DNA from: Cognatiyoonia sediminum
GTDB lineage: Bacteria > Pseudomonadota > Alphaproteobacteria > Rhodobacterales > Rhodobacteraceae
Direction: 5' to 3'
Length of the DNA stretch: 64,000 nt
NCBI RefSeq assembly: GCF_900129845.1
Contig: NZ_FQXB01000001.1
Coordinates: 248,001 to 312,000, forward strand
The notes under the pieces were generated by a model. It did not search any database, was not told the DNA's origin, and was given only the letters and a program-made list of their open reading frames with translations. The position numbers were made by a program, and so were the translations under genes. Below are positions 1 to 8,312 of the stretch, in pieces (position 1 is the stretch's first letter; every line of letters begins with the position of its first letter).

Positions 1-361
1 TCTTTCCTTTGGACAGCAATGTCGAAAGCCTGCCATAGGCATCGCGGGTCTCAGGGTAGGCGAGAAATACTTCTCCAGTGACAAGCGCAATCCGACATCC
101 AATCACGGGGCGCATCTTGGTCTTCTTGGCTTCAGTATGAATGCGTACGACGCCCGCAAATGTATTCAGATCAGCGCATCCAATCGTATCATACCCCAAG
201 GCCCATGCAGTTTTTGCGAGGTCCACGGCATCTGATGCTCCCCGCAGAAAGGAAAAACAGGTCGTCAGACCAAGTTCGACAAACACAGCCTTTGAATTAG
301 GCTCAAAATCACCATCTTCAGGCAAGGTGCGTCTTGGGTGCGCGTGATCATTCTGCGGCAT
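1..361 (-). CDS. dnaE2: Error-prone DNA polymerase DnaE2 (ImuC), N-terminal part
   Basis: The first 120 codons of a gene that runs off the left edge. The translation has the N-terminal PHP-domain signature of DnaE2: an ELGLTTCFSFLRGASD stretch at about residues 28-43, then ALGYDTIGCADLNTFAGVVR and RPVIGCRI. DnaE2 is the alpha-type polymerase that carries out SOS lesion bypass together with ImuA and ImuB. The start is the ATG at 359-361, preceded on the minus strand by a purine-rich AGAGAGGG. It follows imuB by about 90 bp on the same strand, in the usual imuA-imuB-dnaE2 order, so it probably shares the LexA-controlled promoter upstream of imuA. The rest of the gene cannot be judged. Confidence 0.9.
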   Translation of the reverse strand, partial: MPQNDHAHPRRTLPEDGDFEPNSKAVFVELGLTTCFSFLRGASDAVDLAKTAWALGYDTIGCADLNTFAGVVRIHTEAKKTKMRPVIGCRIALVTGEVFLAYPETRDAYGRLSTLLSKGK

Positions 362-370
362 CGCACCCTC

Positions 371-397
371 TCTTTTGAGCAAAAATACCTCCCCCGG
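371..397 (+). repeat. Interspersed short repeat, copy 1 (inverted relative to the others)
   Basis: The core TCTTTTGAGCAAAAATACCT followed by CCCCCGG matches, on the opposite strand, the GGTATTTwTnnCTCAAAAGACGA element seen at 2311, 12895, 27563 and 32602. It lies between imuB and dnaE2, just upstream of the dnaE2 ribosome binding site. Function unknown. Confidence 0.55.
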
Positions 398-401
398 AGA
401 G

Positions 402-446
402 AAAATTTTTGACAAAAATTTTGTTCAATTTTTTATCTAAAAAATT
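402..446. repeat. Two back-to-back A/T palindromes between imuB and dnaE2
   Basis: Two perfect inverted repeats lie in tandem. The first pairs AAAATTTTTG (402-411) with CAAAAATTTT (413-422) around one base. The second pairs AATTTTTTA (427-435) with TAAAAAATT (438-446) around two bases. They lie just past the imuB stop codon, within 90 bp of the dnaE2 start. They could be a regulatory site, an attenuating hairpin or a bendable linker. Confidence 0.6.
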
Positions 447-451
447 AGCGC

Positions 452-2290
452 TCATGCGAAACTTCCGTGCAAAAACCAGCGCGGCGTCGCACCACGGCCA
501 TCGCCCATAACTCCATCCCGATAGAGCCAAAACCGCTGTCCGAAATGATCTTCAACGCGGTAATAATCCCGCAGCCGCGTGCCCGGGCTGTCACGCCACC
601 ATTCTGGCGCGATCCGCTCTGGCCCTGAAAAGCGCGTCACGCGATGGGTGATCCGACGCCACACAAACTGCGCTGGCGGTCCTTCTGGAACCGCATAAAG
701 CACGCGCACTTCTTCGGGGGGATCAAACAGCCGTAGCGGGCGCTCGGGGCGTAAATGAGCCACCTGCGGTGCGCGTTCCAAAGCGCTACGCCACTCTTCG
801 GTCCGTTCTGGCATATGGCTGGCAAGGGGGAGGGCGCAGCGGATGTTATGGCTCCCAAGCCGCGCGGACAAACGATCCACCAAACGCGCAAGCTCTGCTC
901 CGTCATCGACACCCCCATCCAGCCGTGTTTGGTGGGTGTGCAGATTTTCCGCAACTGAGGCGGCTAGAGTGATCAGGTCAAACCCAAAGCCGGGGTTGAT
1001 ATTATCAAGTTTGCCATCAAAGAGCCGAAGCAGATGGTCCGCGTCGCGGCTGGCTTGGGCTGTAGCAACAGTGACATGGGCGACCTCGCCGTCGGTACGA
1101 TAGATCGTCAGCGTGACGCGCCGTGCCCCAAAGCCTTCTGAGTGCAGGCCTTTACAGAGTTCTGCACAGAGGTCGGGCAGATGTGGGGTGGGGTCTTGGA
1201 CAGGCTCTGCGAGTGTGGATTGCACAGCAAACCGCGGCGGATCGTCTGGGGCGTTTACGGGCTCTGCCAGTTTCCCCATCATTTGATCCAATCGCAGCAG
1301 CGGATTTTGCGGCAGTGGAGCGGTATTAAACCGGCGCGCAAGAGAGACGCGCGGCACAGCGGCCAGATCGCCAATGGTTTTCAGGCCGAGGCGTTTGAGA
1401 AGTAGGATCGTATCCGGCTCCAACCGTAACGCGCGTACGGGCAAAGGGGCCATATGCACTGGAAGCGTTTCTGGCGCGCAGATGTCGCGGACGCCGCCAA
1501 AACGCGACAAGGCCCAAGCTGCCCCATGGGTGGGGGCTGCGGCAAGATTGGCAGACAGCCCTAGATGTGAGAGTTTCTCTTCTATGTCGCGCATCATCTG
1601 CGCCTCACCCCCAAAGAGGTGATCAGATCCGGTCGTGTCCATCACCAGTCCGGCTGTTCCATCCACAGCCGTCCAGGGACACCAGCGGCGGCACCAGTGC
1701 ATCAGCTTTTCAAGGGCGCGCTGGTCCCCGCCAATATCGGCAAATTCTACCTTGAGGTCGGGGCAAAGCGCGCGCATATCCACAACGCGTGCGCCCGTAT
1801 GAACGCCCTGCAATTCCGCGCTTCGGTTTGTGGCGTGGACCACGGGGCCATGTGTGCCTTCAATGGCAAGTGCGATCGGCAGGTCATCTGGCGACGCATC
1901 GCCTTGCCGTGTGGCCCAGCGTTGCCAGCGCTCCATCGCAAAGCGGGGCAAATGGATCGCGACAACCCGCCGTGCCAGCAGGTCGCGCTCCAGCTCTGGT
2001 CCGGTCGGTGCGGCTGCGCCTGCGGCGACACCCGCCCGCCCGGACCCAGACGCTGATTTCATCTGATCACTGGCGCGCCATGTCGGGGTACCGATGGGTG
2101 AGAAGCTCTCCGGTTCTGGGCGGGGGTCCTGAACGGGTTTGGGTTTCTTCAGCTCAGCTTCCAGTGCGCCGCGTAACGCATCAATGGCGCGGGCCAGATC
2201 ATCTGGGTTGGCACGGGGGGAAGCCTTGGGTTTCGGGCGGGGTCTTGGGGGTGGAAACGCAAGGACGGGCAGCTTGTCCTGAGCGGTCAT
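452..2290 (-). CDS. imuB: ImuB, inactive Y-family polymerase-like subunit of the SOS mutasome
   Basis: 612 residues, longer than the roughly 480-530 usual for ImuB. The DinB-like core begins near residue 107 (RRVVAIHLPRFAMERW); before it is a proline, alanine and charge-rich extension of about 105 residues. ImuB proteins bridge DnaE2, ImuA and the beta clamp and lack catalysis. Consistent with that, the first catalytic Asp region reads AIHLPRF, and the DE pair of active Y-family enzymes appears as Asp210-Gly211 (AVDGTAG). It lies 44 bp after imuA and 90 bp before dnaE2 on one strand. The start used is the first ATG after imuA; a downstream start that removes the extension is possible, but none stands out. 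Confidence 0.88.
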   Translation of the reverse strand: MTAQDKLPVLAFPPPRPRPKPKASPRANPDDLARAIDALRGALEAELKKPKPVQDPRPEPESFSPIGTPTWRASDQMKSASGSGRAGVAAGAAAPTGPELERDLLARRVVAIHLPRFAMERWQRWATRQGDASPDDLPIALAIEGTHGPVVHATNRSAELQGVHTGARVVDMRALCPDLKVEFADIGGDQRALEKLMHWCRRWCPWTAVDGTAGLVMDTTGSDHLFGGEAQMMRDIEEKLSHLGLSANLAAAPTHGAAWALSRFGGVRDICAPETLPVHMAPLPVRALRLEPDTILLLKRLGLKTIGDLAAVPRVSLARRFNTAPLPQNPLLRLDQMMGKLAEPVNAPDDPPRFAVQSTLAEPVQDPTPHLPDLCAELCKGLHSEGFGARRVTLTIYRTDGEVAHVTVATAQASRDADHLLRLFDGKLDNINPGFGFDLITLAASVAENLHTHQTRLDGGVDDGAELARLVDRLSARLGSHNIRCALPLASHMPERTEEWRSALERAPQVAHLRPERPLRLFDPPEEVRVLYAVPEGPPAQFVWRRITHRVTRFSGPERIAPEWWRDSPGTRLRDYYRVEDHFGQRFWLYRDGVMGDGRGATPRWFLHGSFA

Positions 2291-2310
2291 CGGTGGGCAG
2301 AGGTCCTGTT

Positions 2311-2334
2311 TGGGTATTTATACTCAAAAGACGA
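2311..2334 (-). repeat. Interspersed short repeat, copy 2
   Basis: TGGGTATTTATACTCAAAAG followed by ACGA. It sits in the 44-bp gap between imuA and imuB, and the imuA TGA stop is formed at its edge (GATCAGG on the plus strand). Same core as the copies at 27563 and 32602. Confidence 0.7.
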
Positions 2335-3009
2335 TCAGGCTGTGTGCTGATGTGAAGGTGCGTCGTTTAAGCCATGAGAGAGGGTTAAGCCTGTAGCGCT
2401 CTGGCGGGCGACCCATTCGCCCGGTGGTCGCCAACGGGCGCGAAAGAGTTCTGCGCGCCAGAGGGGGTGGCCTGGTGCGCGCATATCATAGCGGTTTGTT
2501 TCGGACGGCAGGGAGCTGATGCGCCAGCGCATGCGGGCAGCGCTCAGGTTTGGGGTCGCCGCACGTCGGATTAACCAAGCTGGCAGGTCGCGTGCCTCTG
2601 CCCGTAAGGCAAGGCGTTTGCTAGCGGTGAAATCGAGGCAGGGCGGATCGCCCCAGATTTCGCCCAAAACGGCAGAGAGGCCGGTGCAGCGCAACCCTTC
2701 TTCCATTGACCAGAGCACATCGGCGGGTTTGGAGACGGTGACAGAAATCACTTTCAGTGGGGCGGATAGCCCTGCGAGGTAGGGTTTGCCCGCTTCGCGT
2801 CTGGACAAGCGATCCTGAATCCACAGGATAGGTTTACCAGCTGCCGCGAGTTGCGCGCAGATAAAGCCCGTGGCGGCGGCATCGACGACCGTATCTGCAA
2901 AAACCTCTGCAAATGTGGCTTCTGGCGCTTCTTGCTTATGGTTGCGGTTGCGCAGCACCATTTGGGGCGTGTTTTCGCCTTTTGTGGTGAGAGGGGGCAG
3001 GTGCTGCAT
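2335..3009 (-). CDS. imuA: ImuA, SOS mutagenesis RecA-like accessory protein
   Basis: 224 residues. It follows the ImuA/SulA-like pattern: a RecA-like fold without a Walker A motif, with FICAQLAAAGKPILWIQDR near residues 49-67 and CTGLSAVLGEIWGDP near 107-121. ImuA acts with ImuB and DnaE2 in DNA-damage-induced translesion synthesis. It heads the three-gene leftward operon. Start ATG at 3007-3009 has an AAAGAGA ribosome binding site, and a perfect LexA box lies 20 bp upstream. The assignment relies on these residues plus the imuB and dnaE2 neighbours. Confidence 0.85.
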   Translation of the reverse strand: MQHLPPLTTKGENTPQMVLRNRNHKQEAPEATFAEVFADTVVDAAATGFICAQLAAAGKPILWIQDRLSRREAGKPYLAGLSAPLKVISVTVSKPADVLWSMEEGLRCTGLSAVLGEIWGDPPCLDFTASKRLALRAEARDLPAWLIRRAATPNLSAARMRWRISSLPSETNRYDMRAPGHPLWRAELFRARWRPPGEWVARQSATGLTLSHGLNDAPSHQHTA

Positions 3010-3028
3010 GAGTCTCTTTCGATTAAAT

Positions 3029-3043
3029 GTTCCTATTTTGTTC
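3029..3043 (-). promoter_or_regulatory. LexA (SOS) box upstream of imuA
   Basis: GTTC (3029-3032), seven bases, GTTC (3040-3043): the exact alphaproteobacterial LexA operator GTTC-N7-GTTC. It ends 20 bp from the imuA start codon, so LexA binding would block the imuA-imuB-dnaE2 promoter until DNA damage. The divergent glycerate kinase gene begins 110 bp away and may or may not be affected. Confidence 0.88.
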
Positions 3044-3153
3044 TAATTTTCTTCTGATCAATCGTCAATCCCTCATGGCCTGCGCTTGTAACCCTTAGGG
3101 GGATTTGGCACATCCACCCTAAACGCCACAGACCATTCAAACGAGAGCCCCCC

Positions 3154-4350
3154 ATGACCGATCCGCGTGCGCAGGCCCGAGCGATATTCCAAGCAGGTGT
3201 TGCAGCTGCTGATCCTTATGAACGTGTGCGGGCATCCCTCAACAATGTAGCTGAGCAACCGGCACACATAATCGCAGTCGGGAAGGCTGCGGTGCGGATG
3301 GAGGAGGCGGCGCGAGAGGCCTATCCAGACACACCCGCTCTTGTTGTAACGAACTACGAGAACGCTCAGGCGCTCAAAGGCGCTACGGTCATGCCCGCAG
3401 GGCATCCGATCCCGGATGAGAATGGGTTGAGGGCTGCTGAAGCGGTTATCGACACCTTATCCTCTGCCACGGGTCCGATCTTGGCGTTGATTTCGGGCGG
3501 TGGGTCGGCCTTGCTGCCAGCGCCCGCCGACGGGATCAGCTTGGAGGAAAAGGCAGCCGTGAATGCCGCACTTTTGGCATCAGGGATCGAGATTACTGAG
3601 ATGAATTTGGTACGGCAGCAGTTGTCTCGCTTGAAAGGTGGGGGGCTGTTGCGCCATGCGGCACCGAATGCTGTGACGGCTTTGATCCTATCAGATGTCA
3701 TCGGCGATGAACTCTCCGCCATTGCGAGCGGTCCGACGGTTGCGCCTTTGGGAACAAAAGCAGAGGCCAAGGGTATTTTGGAGCACTACGGGATATGGGA
3801 TGAGATGCCTCAAAGCGTGAAGGCGCATTTGCTGGCGGGCGAAAAAGAGAGCGTTCTTCCCGCGCATACGAACCACCTTATAGGGTCGAACGGGCAAAGT
3901 GTGGAGGCGATGCGAGTGGCCGGAGATGCTGTGGCAATTGACACGCCGATTGAAGGCGATGTTGCCGACGCTGCGCGGCGGATTTGTGACGCTTGCGGCA
4001 CTGGCACCACCGTTTGGGGCGGTGAGACGACAGTGATCCTGAAAGGCGACGGGCGCGGCGGGCGCAATCAGGAGTTGGCGCTGCGGATTGCGCGAGAGGC
4101 GGAGGCACGCGGGTGGACGGATTGGACGTGTCTTCAAGGAGGCAGCGACGGGCGCGATGGGCCGACGGATGCGGCCGGTGGCTTGGTCGATTCCGGGACG
4201 TTGCAACGCATATCCGATAAGGGTGGTGATCTTGATGCTCTGCTTGGAAATAATAACAGTTATCAAGCGCTTGCGCTGGCGGACGATCTGTTGATGACGG
4301 ATGCAACGGGCACCAATGTCGCTGACCTTGGCGTTATGATCCGCCGTTAA
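3154..4350 (+). CDS. Glycerate 2-kinase / hydroxypyruvate reductase-like (MOFRL family)
   Basis: 398 residues, the normal size for the TtuD/GckA family. The N-terminal domain has IIAVGKAAVRME (about 39-50) and AGHPIPDENG (about 81-90). The glycine-rich stretch LISGGGSALLPAP lies near residues 111-123, LKGGGLLRHAAP follows in the middle, and the C-terminal MOFRL region contains GGETTV, GRGGRNQELAL and GGSDGRDGPTDAAGG. The family phosphorylates D-glycerate to 2-phosphoglycerate; older annotations call it hydroxypyruvate reductase. It is divergent from imuA, and its stop codon overlaps the convergent peroxidase gene by 4 bp. No neighbours of a glyoxylate or tartrate pathway are visible. Confidence 0.85.
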   Translation: MTDPRAQARAIFQAGVAAADPYERVRASLNNVAEQPAHIIAVGKAAVRMEEAAREAYPDTPALVVTNYENAQALKGATVMPAGHPIPDENGLRAAEAVIDTLSSATGPILALISGGGSALLPAPADGISLEEKAAVNAALLASGIEITEMNLVRQQLSRLKGGGLLRHAAPNAVTALILSDVIGDELSAIASGPTVAPLGTKAEAKGILEHYGIWDEMPQSVKAHLLAGEKESVLPAHTNHLIGSNGQSVEAMRVAGDAVAIDTPIEGDVADAARRICDACGTGTTVWGGETTVILKGDGRGGRNQELALRIAREAEARGWTDWTCLQGGSDGRDGPTDAAGGLVDSGTLQRISDKGGDLDALLGNNNSYQALALADDLLMTDATGTNVADLGVMIRR

Positions 4351-5642
4351 TCTACAGGTAGACCACTCGGTACCGTCTCTGGCCTCCCAAGCGGCCGGTC
4401 ATCTGCGGTTTCACCGGTAAGCGCGTTCAAAAAGGCAACAAGATCTGCAATGTCTTTTTCGCTCAGATCAATGGGGCGTTTTTCTATCGTGGCTTCCTGA
4501 CGGGCTATCTCGCGAGTGTCCTGCTGTATAGCGAAATCGACTTTGGCCAGCCACGGCACCTCGGGCAGTTGCGCATCCGCTGGCGTCCAGCTTTCTCTCG
4601 CTGCGACCGGATCGGCATGGTGGCGGATCATCGCCTCGAGTGTGGCATAAGCACCGTTGTGGCCATAGGGACCTGTTAAAGCCACGTTCCGCAACGATGG
4701 CGTTCGGAACTTGTAGGCGTCCTCCAAAGCGTCCGTTTCGGCCATTCGTCCAACATCACGCGAAATCTGATCCCAACGGCGAGTGCGACCGGGGCCAAAG
4801 GCGGGAAGGCCGAGCGCATGAAAGGCCTGATCGGTGAAAAGATCACCCGCGTGGCAAGAGGCGCAGCGTGCTGAGTTGTAGAAGAGTTTACGCCCACGAT
4901 CTGCATCATCGGGCAGAGGCGTGCCGGTCAGCCATGCGTCATAAGGGCTATCGTAACTTTGCCATTCAGAGGCAATAAAAGCCCCCAAAGCATTGCCGAT
5001 TTCCACGATTGTGACTTCTGAAGGTTCTTCAATATGATCAAAGGCTTCTACGAACATGCTGCCATATTCAGGAATGACCCGAACCCGCTTGGCGATGATC
5101 GGCCAGCCGTTGTCGATGCGGTCATGGACAGCACCTGTGACTTCGTTTTCGCCGGGGTTTCCGGCCATCTCAAACTGCGCCGTCATCGGGAATAAAGATT
5201 GGGCAGCAAGCAGGTTGTCGAGGCCCTTTGGAAGCCATTCCTCTGCCGGACTGTCGAAGCCGTTTCCGTAGAGATCGGACTCCGTCAGGCGACCATCATG
5301 AAAAAGAACGTTGATGTCGCGGTGCCCCAAATTCCAAAGGGCAGGCGCGTTGCGTGGAATGCGCTTTCTGATCCGATCAGCACCCATGCCGGGCGTGCGA
5401 TCCGGGCCAACGCCGACACCGCCTTCACCGATACCTAAGCTTAGTCCATCGCCACCGGCATGGTCATGGTGATGACATGTCCCACAACTGATGTTCAGAT
5501 TGCCAGAGAGGATCTTGTCATAGAACAAAAGTTGTCCCAATCGGGCTTGAGCTGGGTCGACGTCAATGTAATCCTCAGCAGAGATTTGGGCCTGAGCCGT
5601 GCTCGCAAAAAGAAGGACACATGCCGTATGCAATGCGTACAC
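4347..5642 (-). CDS. Di-heme cytochrome c peroxidase (CcpA/MauG-like), periplasmic
   Basis: 431 residues from the GTG at 5640-5642. Two c-type heme sites are visible: CGTCH at about residues 53-57 and CASCH at about 260-264, the spacing of bacterial di-heme peroxidases. FRTPSLRNVALTGPYGHNGA near the C-terminus is the typical peroxidase-domain signature. A hydrophobic stretch ending ASTAQA before QISAEDY suggests a Sec signal peptide. I chose the GTG because it gives a compact signal peptide; the frame stays open upstream to 5915, but that would overlap the divergent Sel1 gene. Likely role: periplasmic hydrogen peroxide reduction with cytochrome c as donor. Confidence 0.82.
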   Translation of the reverse strand: MYALHTACVLLFASTAQAQISAEDYIDVDPAQARLGQLLFYDKILSGNLNISCGTCHHHDHAGGDGLSLGIGEGGVGVGPDRTPGMGADRIRKRIPRNAPALWNLGHRDINVLFHDGRLTESDLYGNGFDSPAEEWLPKGLDNLLAAQSLFPMTAQFEMAGNPGENEVTGAVHDRIDNGWPIIAKRVRVIPEYGSMFVEAFDHIEEPSEVTIVEIGNALGAFIASEWQSYDSPYDAWLTGTPLPDDADRGRKLFYNSARCASCHAGDLFTDQAFHALGLPAFGPGRTRRWDQISRDVGRMAETDALEDAYKFRTPSLRNVALTGPYGHNGAYATLEAMIRHHADPVAARESWTPADAQLPEVPWLAKVDFAIQQDTREIARQEATIEKRPIDLSEKDIADLVAFLNALTGETADDRPLGRPETVPSGLPVD

Positions 5643-6128
5643 AGAGCGTACACAGCCTGTACATACACTATGGCGTTTCTGCTGTTTTGGGCCGTTCCGG
5701 CGCAGGCCACGATGGAAGAGGCCAAGGACCTTATGGAAGCCGGTGAATTCGAGGCGGCCAAGGAGCTTTTTGAAGTGTACGCGCGCTCTGGAAACGCCGA
5801 TGCGGAAGAGCTGATCGGTGTCATGTACGCCCTTGGGCTTGGCGTCGAAAAAGACGATGTCCGGGCGTTTGACTGGTATCTTCGGGCGTCTTTGAAAGGG
5901 CATGCAGGCGCTCAATCTGGTATCGGTTGGTACTACGAGGTTGGTCGAGGCATGCCCGAACCGGACTTGGTTAGAGCCTATCTTTGGTATGCGCTTTCAG
6001 CAATAGGTGGCGACGTTGACGCGCCCGACAGTCTGGAGGAATTGACACCTAAATTGACTCCGGAACAAAGAGCGCAAGCCGAGAAGATGATCGACGATTA
6101 TCGGGTGTGGATGTACCCGTTTAGATGA
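5628..6128 (+). CDS. Secreted Sel1-repeat protein
   Basis: 166 residues from the ATG at 5628; an in-frame ATG at 5670 is the alternative. The N-terminus ends in the hydrophobic MAFLLFWAVPAQA, a probable signal peptide. Two Sel1-like repeats follow: AEELIGVMYALGLGVEKDD (about 71-89) and AQSGIGWYYEVGRGMPEPD (about 107-125), then AYLWYALSA. Sel1 repeats are protein-interaction solenoids, often periplasmic or linked to envelope stress. It is divergent from the di-heme peroxidase with overlapping 5' ends, so the two may be controlled together. The partner is unknown. Confidence 0.75.
   Translation: MQCVHRAYTACTYTMAFLLFWAVPAQATMEEAKDLMEAGEFEAAKELFEVYARSGNADAEELIGVMYALGLGVEKDDVRAFDWYLRASLKGHAGAQSGIGWYYEVGRGMPEPDLVRAYLWYALSAIGGDVDAPDSLEELTPKLTPEQRAQAEKMIDDYRVWMYPFR
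5635..5655. repeat. Tandem GCGTACACAG repeat at the start of two divergent genes
   Basis: GCGTACACAG occurs at 5635-5644 and again at 5646-5655, an 11-bp period of about one helical turn. A related TGTACATACAC follows at 5658-5668. It covers the presumed start sites of the di-heme peroxidase and the Sel1 gene, so it could be a direct-repeat operator, but it also lies within the proposed coding starts. Confidence 0.45.
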
Positions 6129-6248
6129 GGTTTTGACGACAAATTAGAAGCGAATTTTAGGTAGTTTTATCAGCTAAGAATTCCGCGACTTCACCTAACA
6201 TCAATTTTTCCCACCGATACAAAACACCTGTCTTGAGGACGAATAGGT

Positions 6249-8312
6249 GTGGATGTGACAGCAGGTACAATCGGCCGGTTTTGGTCCCTCAGATGGTTAA
6301 CCACCAACCCAAGCCGTTTGTGGAAAAGGTATGTGGTTGCGATAGGCTTGATCGTACTCCTACTGATAGGATCGCAAGTCGCACACACGATGACGCTGAC
6401 CGAGACAGCCCGCGACGCGAGCGTCATAAATCTGAGTGGTCGGCAACGGATGCTCAGTCAGCGGATACTCTACCTCGCTACGCAGCTTGAACTCTCGCAA
6501 GACAGTCCAACAGCGGCCATGTTAACGGATGCAGTTGGTGAGTTTGAAAACGCTCACAATCGATTGGTTGGGATTGCGATGGAGTCCCCTCAACTATCGG
6601 AGTTTTTTGCCGTTGGTACCCCAGAGAGGCTTGATGCGAGGGCGCGCGATTACGTCAACACTGCCCGTGCTATCATTCAATCGCCTCTCGATCCACAAGT
6701 TCTTCATCCCTTGCTTGAAGATCTAAAGGCGTTTGGGACATTTGAGTTATTGCGGGATCTCAACACCGCAGTTCAGCTTTTTGAAGAGGACGCCAACGAC
6801 CGCGCAGAGCGGTTGAGTCAGTTGCAAGAGGCCACGCTAATTTTGGCGATCCTGACGATTATCATTGAAGCCGTACTCATTTTTTGGCCAGCTCAAATCA
6901 GTATCAATCGAGCGCTGGACGGTTTGGAAAGCCGGAATCGCGACATCGTTAAATCGAACGAAGCCCTGCAAGAATTGACACAGCGTCTTTCGTTTGCGGC
7001 ACATCATGACAGTTTAACAGGCGTGGCGAACCGCAAGAAACTGAAGGAAGAATTGTCAGAGAGATTGGCCAAAATTGACCACGATAAACGCTCTATCTGC
7101 GTCATGCATTTGGACCTGGATCGGTTCAAAGAAGTCAATGACACGCTTGGACATATTGTTGGAGATTCCGTCTTAAGCCGCGCTGCCGAGATCATGGCGT
7201 ATACCGTGCATGACGATGACATTGTCGCTCGGGTCGGTGGGGACGAATTTGTAATTGTTATGGACATGCCGAGAGCGGCTGGCGTCAAAAGGGCGATGGA
7301 GATCGCGGAAACTCTCATTCGCCGCATTTGTGAGCCGATGATGTTGGACGACGCAATGGTCACTGTAGGAACAAGTATTGGAATTGCTTTTTCATCAGAA
7401 CAAGAAGCCGAAGCCGACCTGCTAATTGGGAACGCCGATATCGCACTTTACGAGGCTAAGAGAGACGGGAAAGGTGTTGCGCGTCTCTTTACGCGCAGCA
7501 TGCGAGAAGGCGTCGAACAACGCCACAATATGATCCAAGATATTCATGAGGGTTTGGAAAAGGGTCAGTTCATTCCATTTTTTCAACCGCAAGTGAGCTT
7601 TGATACCGGCGAACTGATCGGTTTTGAAGTTCTGGCGCGTTGGGATCATCCCAAATACGGATTACTTCCCCCCGCTGATTTCATTCCACTCGCAGAAGAA
7701 ATCGGGGTGATTGACCAAATAGATATGCAAGTCGCCATCGCGGGCCTTGATGGACTAAACAAAATCAGAGCGCGAGGCCTCAAAGTACCTAAGCTTTCTA
7801 TCAATGTGGCTGCGCGATCTTTGCGTTTGGGCACCTACCGCGACGACTTGCATAAGGCTTTGAAAGAACGTGGTCTGTCCCCATCCGACATTGTTGTCGA
7901 GGTTTTGGAAACGACCCTCATCGAAGGGAAGGATGACCCAGCATACCAGATGATTGGTGATTTGGCCTCTGACGGCTTTGACATCTACATCGATGACTTT
8001 GGGACCGGATACGCATCGCTTGCGAGTTTGGCGCAGCTGGATTTGTCAGGCATGAAAATTGACAAATCCCTCGTCGCGAACCCTGAAGATCGAAGAGCCA
8101 ACCAAGTCATCGCTGCGGTTTCCAGTTTGGCCGATGGCCTAGGTCTAACCATTGTTGCCGAAGGCGTGGAGACACCGCAAACCTATAGCGCACTAAAACG
8201 AATGAAGTGCCACGTTGCTCAAGGGTACGGCATCGGTGTGCCGATGTCTCAAGACGATGCGATCGGTTGGATGGCAGACTACGGCGCGTCGCCTCAACAG
8301 CTTGCGGACTAA
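6249..8312 (+). CDS. Membrane GGDEF-EAL protein with PilJ-type sensor domain
   Basis: 687 residues from a GTG. Domain order: transmembrane helix about 28-46; periplasmic PilJ/type IV pili MCP-like domain with NLSGRQRMLSQRILYLATQL (61-80); second helix about 195-216; GGDEF domain with GGDEF at 330-334; EAL domain starting about 435 with EVL at 460-462. The EAL catalytic elements INVAARS, VEVLET, IDDFGTGYASL and MKIDK are present, so phosphodiesterase activity is plausible. The allosteric RxxD I-site before GGDEF reads HDDD, so product inhibition is probably lost. It turns over cyclic di-GMP in response to a periplasmic signal that cannot be read here. Confidence 0.9.
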   Translation: MDVTAGTIGRFWSLRWLTTNPSRLWKRYVVAIGLIVLLLIGSQVAHTMTLTETARDASVINLSGRQRMLSQRILYLATQLELSQDSPTAAMLTDAVGEFENAHNRLVGIAMESPQLSEFFAVGTPERLDARARDYVNTARAIIQSPLDPQVLHPLLEDLKAFGTFELLRDLNTAVQLFEEDANDRAERLSQLQEATLILAILTIIIEAVLIFWPAQISINRALDGLESRNRDIVKSNEALQELTQRLSFAAHHDSLTGVANRKKLKEELSERLAKIDHDKRSICVMHLDLDRFKEVNDTLGHIVGDSVLSRAAEIMAYTVHDDDIVARVGGDEFVIVMDMPRAAGVKRAMEIAETLIRRICEPMMLDDAMVTVGTSIGIAFSSEQEAEADLLIGNADIALYEAKRDGKGVARLFTRSMREGVEQRHNMIQDIHEGLEKGQFIPFFQPQVSFDTGELIGFEVLARWDHPKYGLLPPADFIPLAEEIGVIDQIDMQVAIAGLDGLNKIRARGLKVPKLSINVAARSLRLGTYRDDLHKALKERGLSPSDIVVEVLETTLIEGKDDPAYQMIGDLASDGFDIYIDDFGTGYASLASLAQLDLSGMKIDKSLVANPEDRRANQVIAAVSSLADGLGLTIVAEGVETPQTYSALKRMKCHVAQGYGIGVPMSQDDAIGWMADYGASPQQLAD

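Noticed and set aside
423-437. GTTC-N7-TATC, a second possible LexA site before dnaE2
   Set aside because: The second half-site does not match GTTC; it lies within an A/T palindrome that explains the bases.
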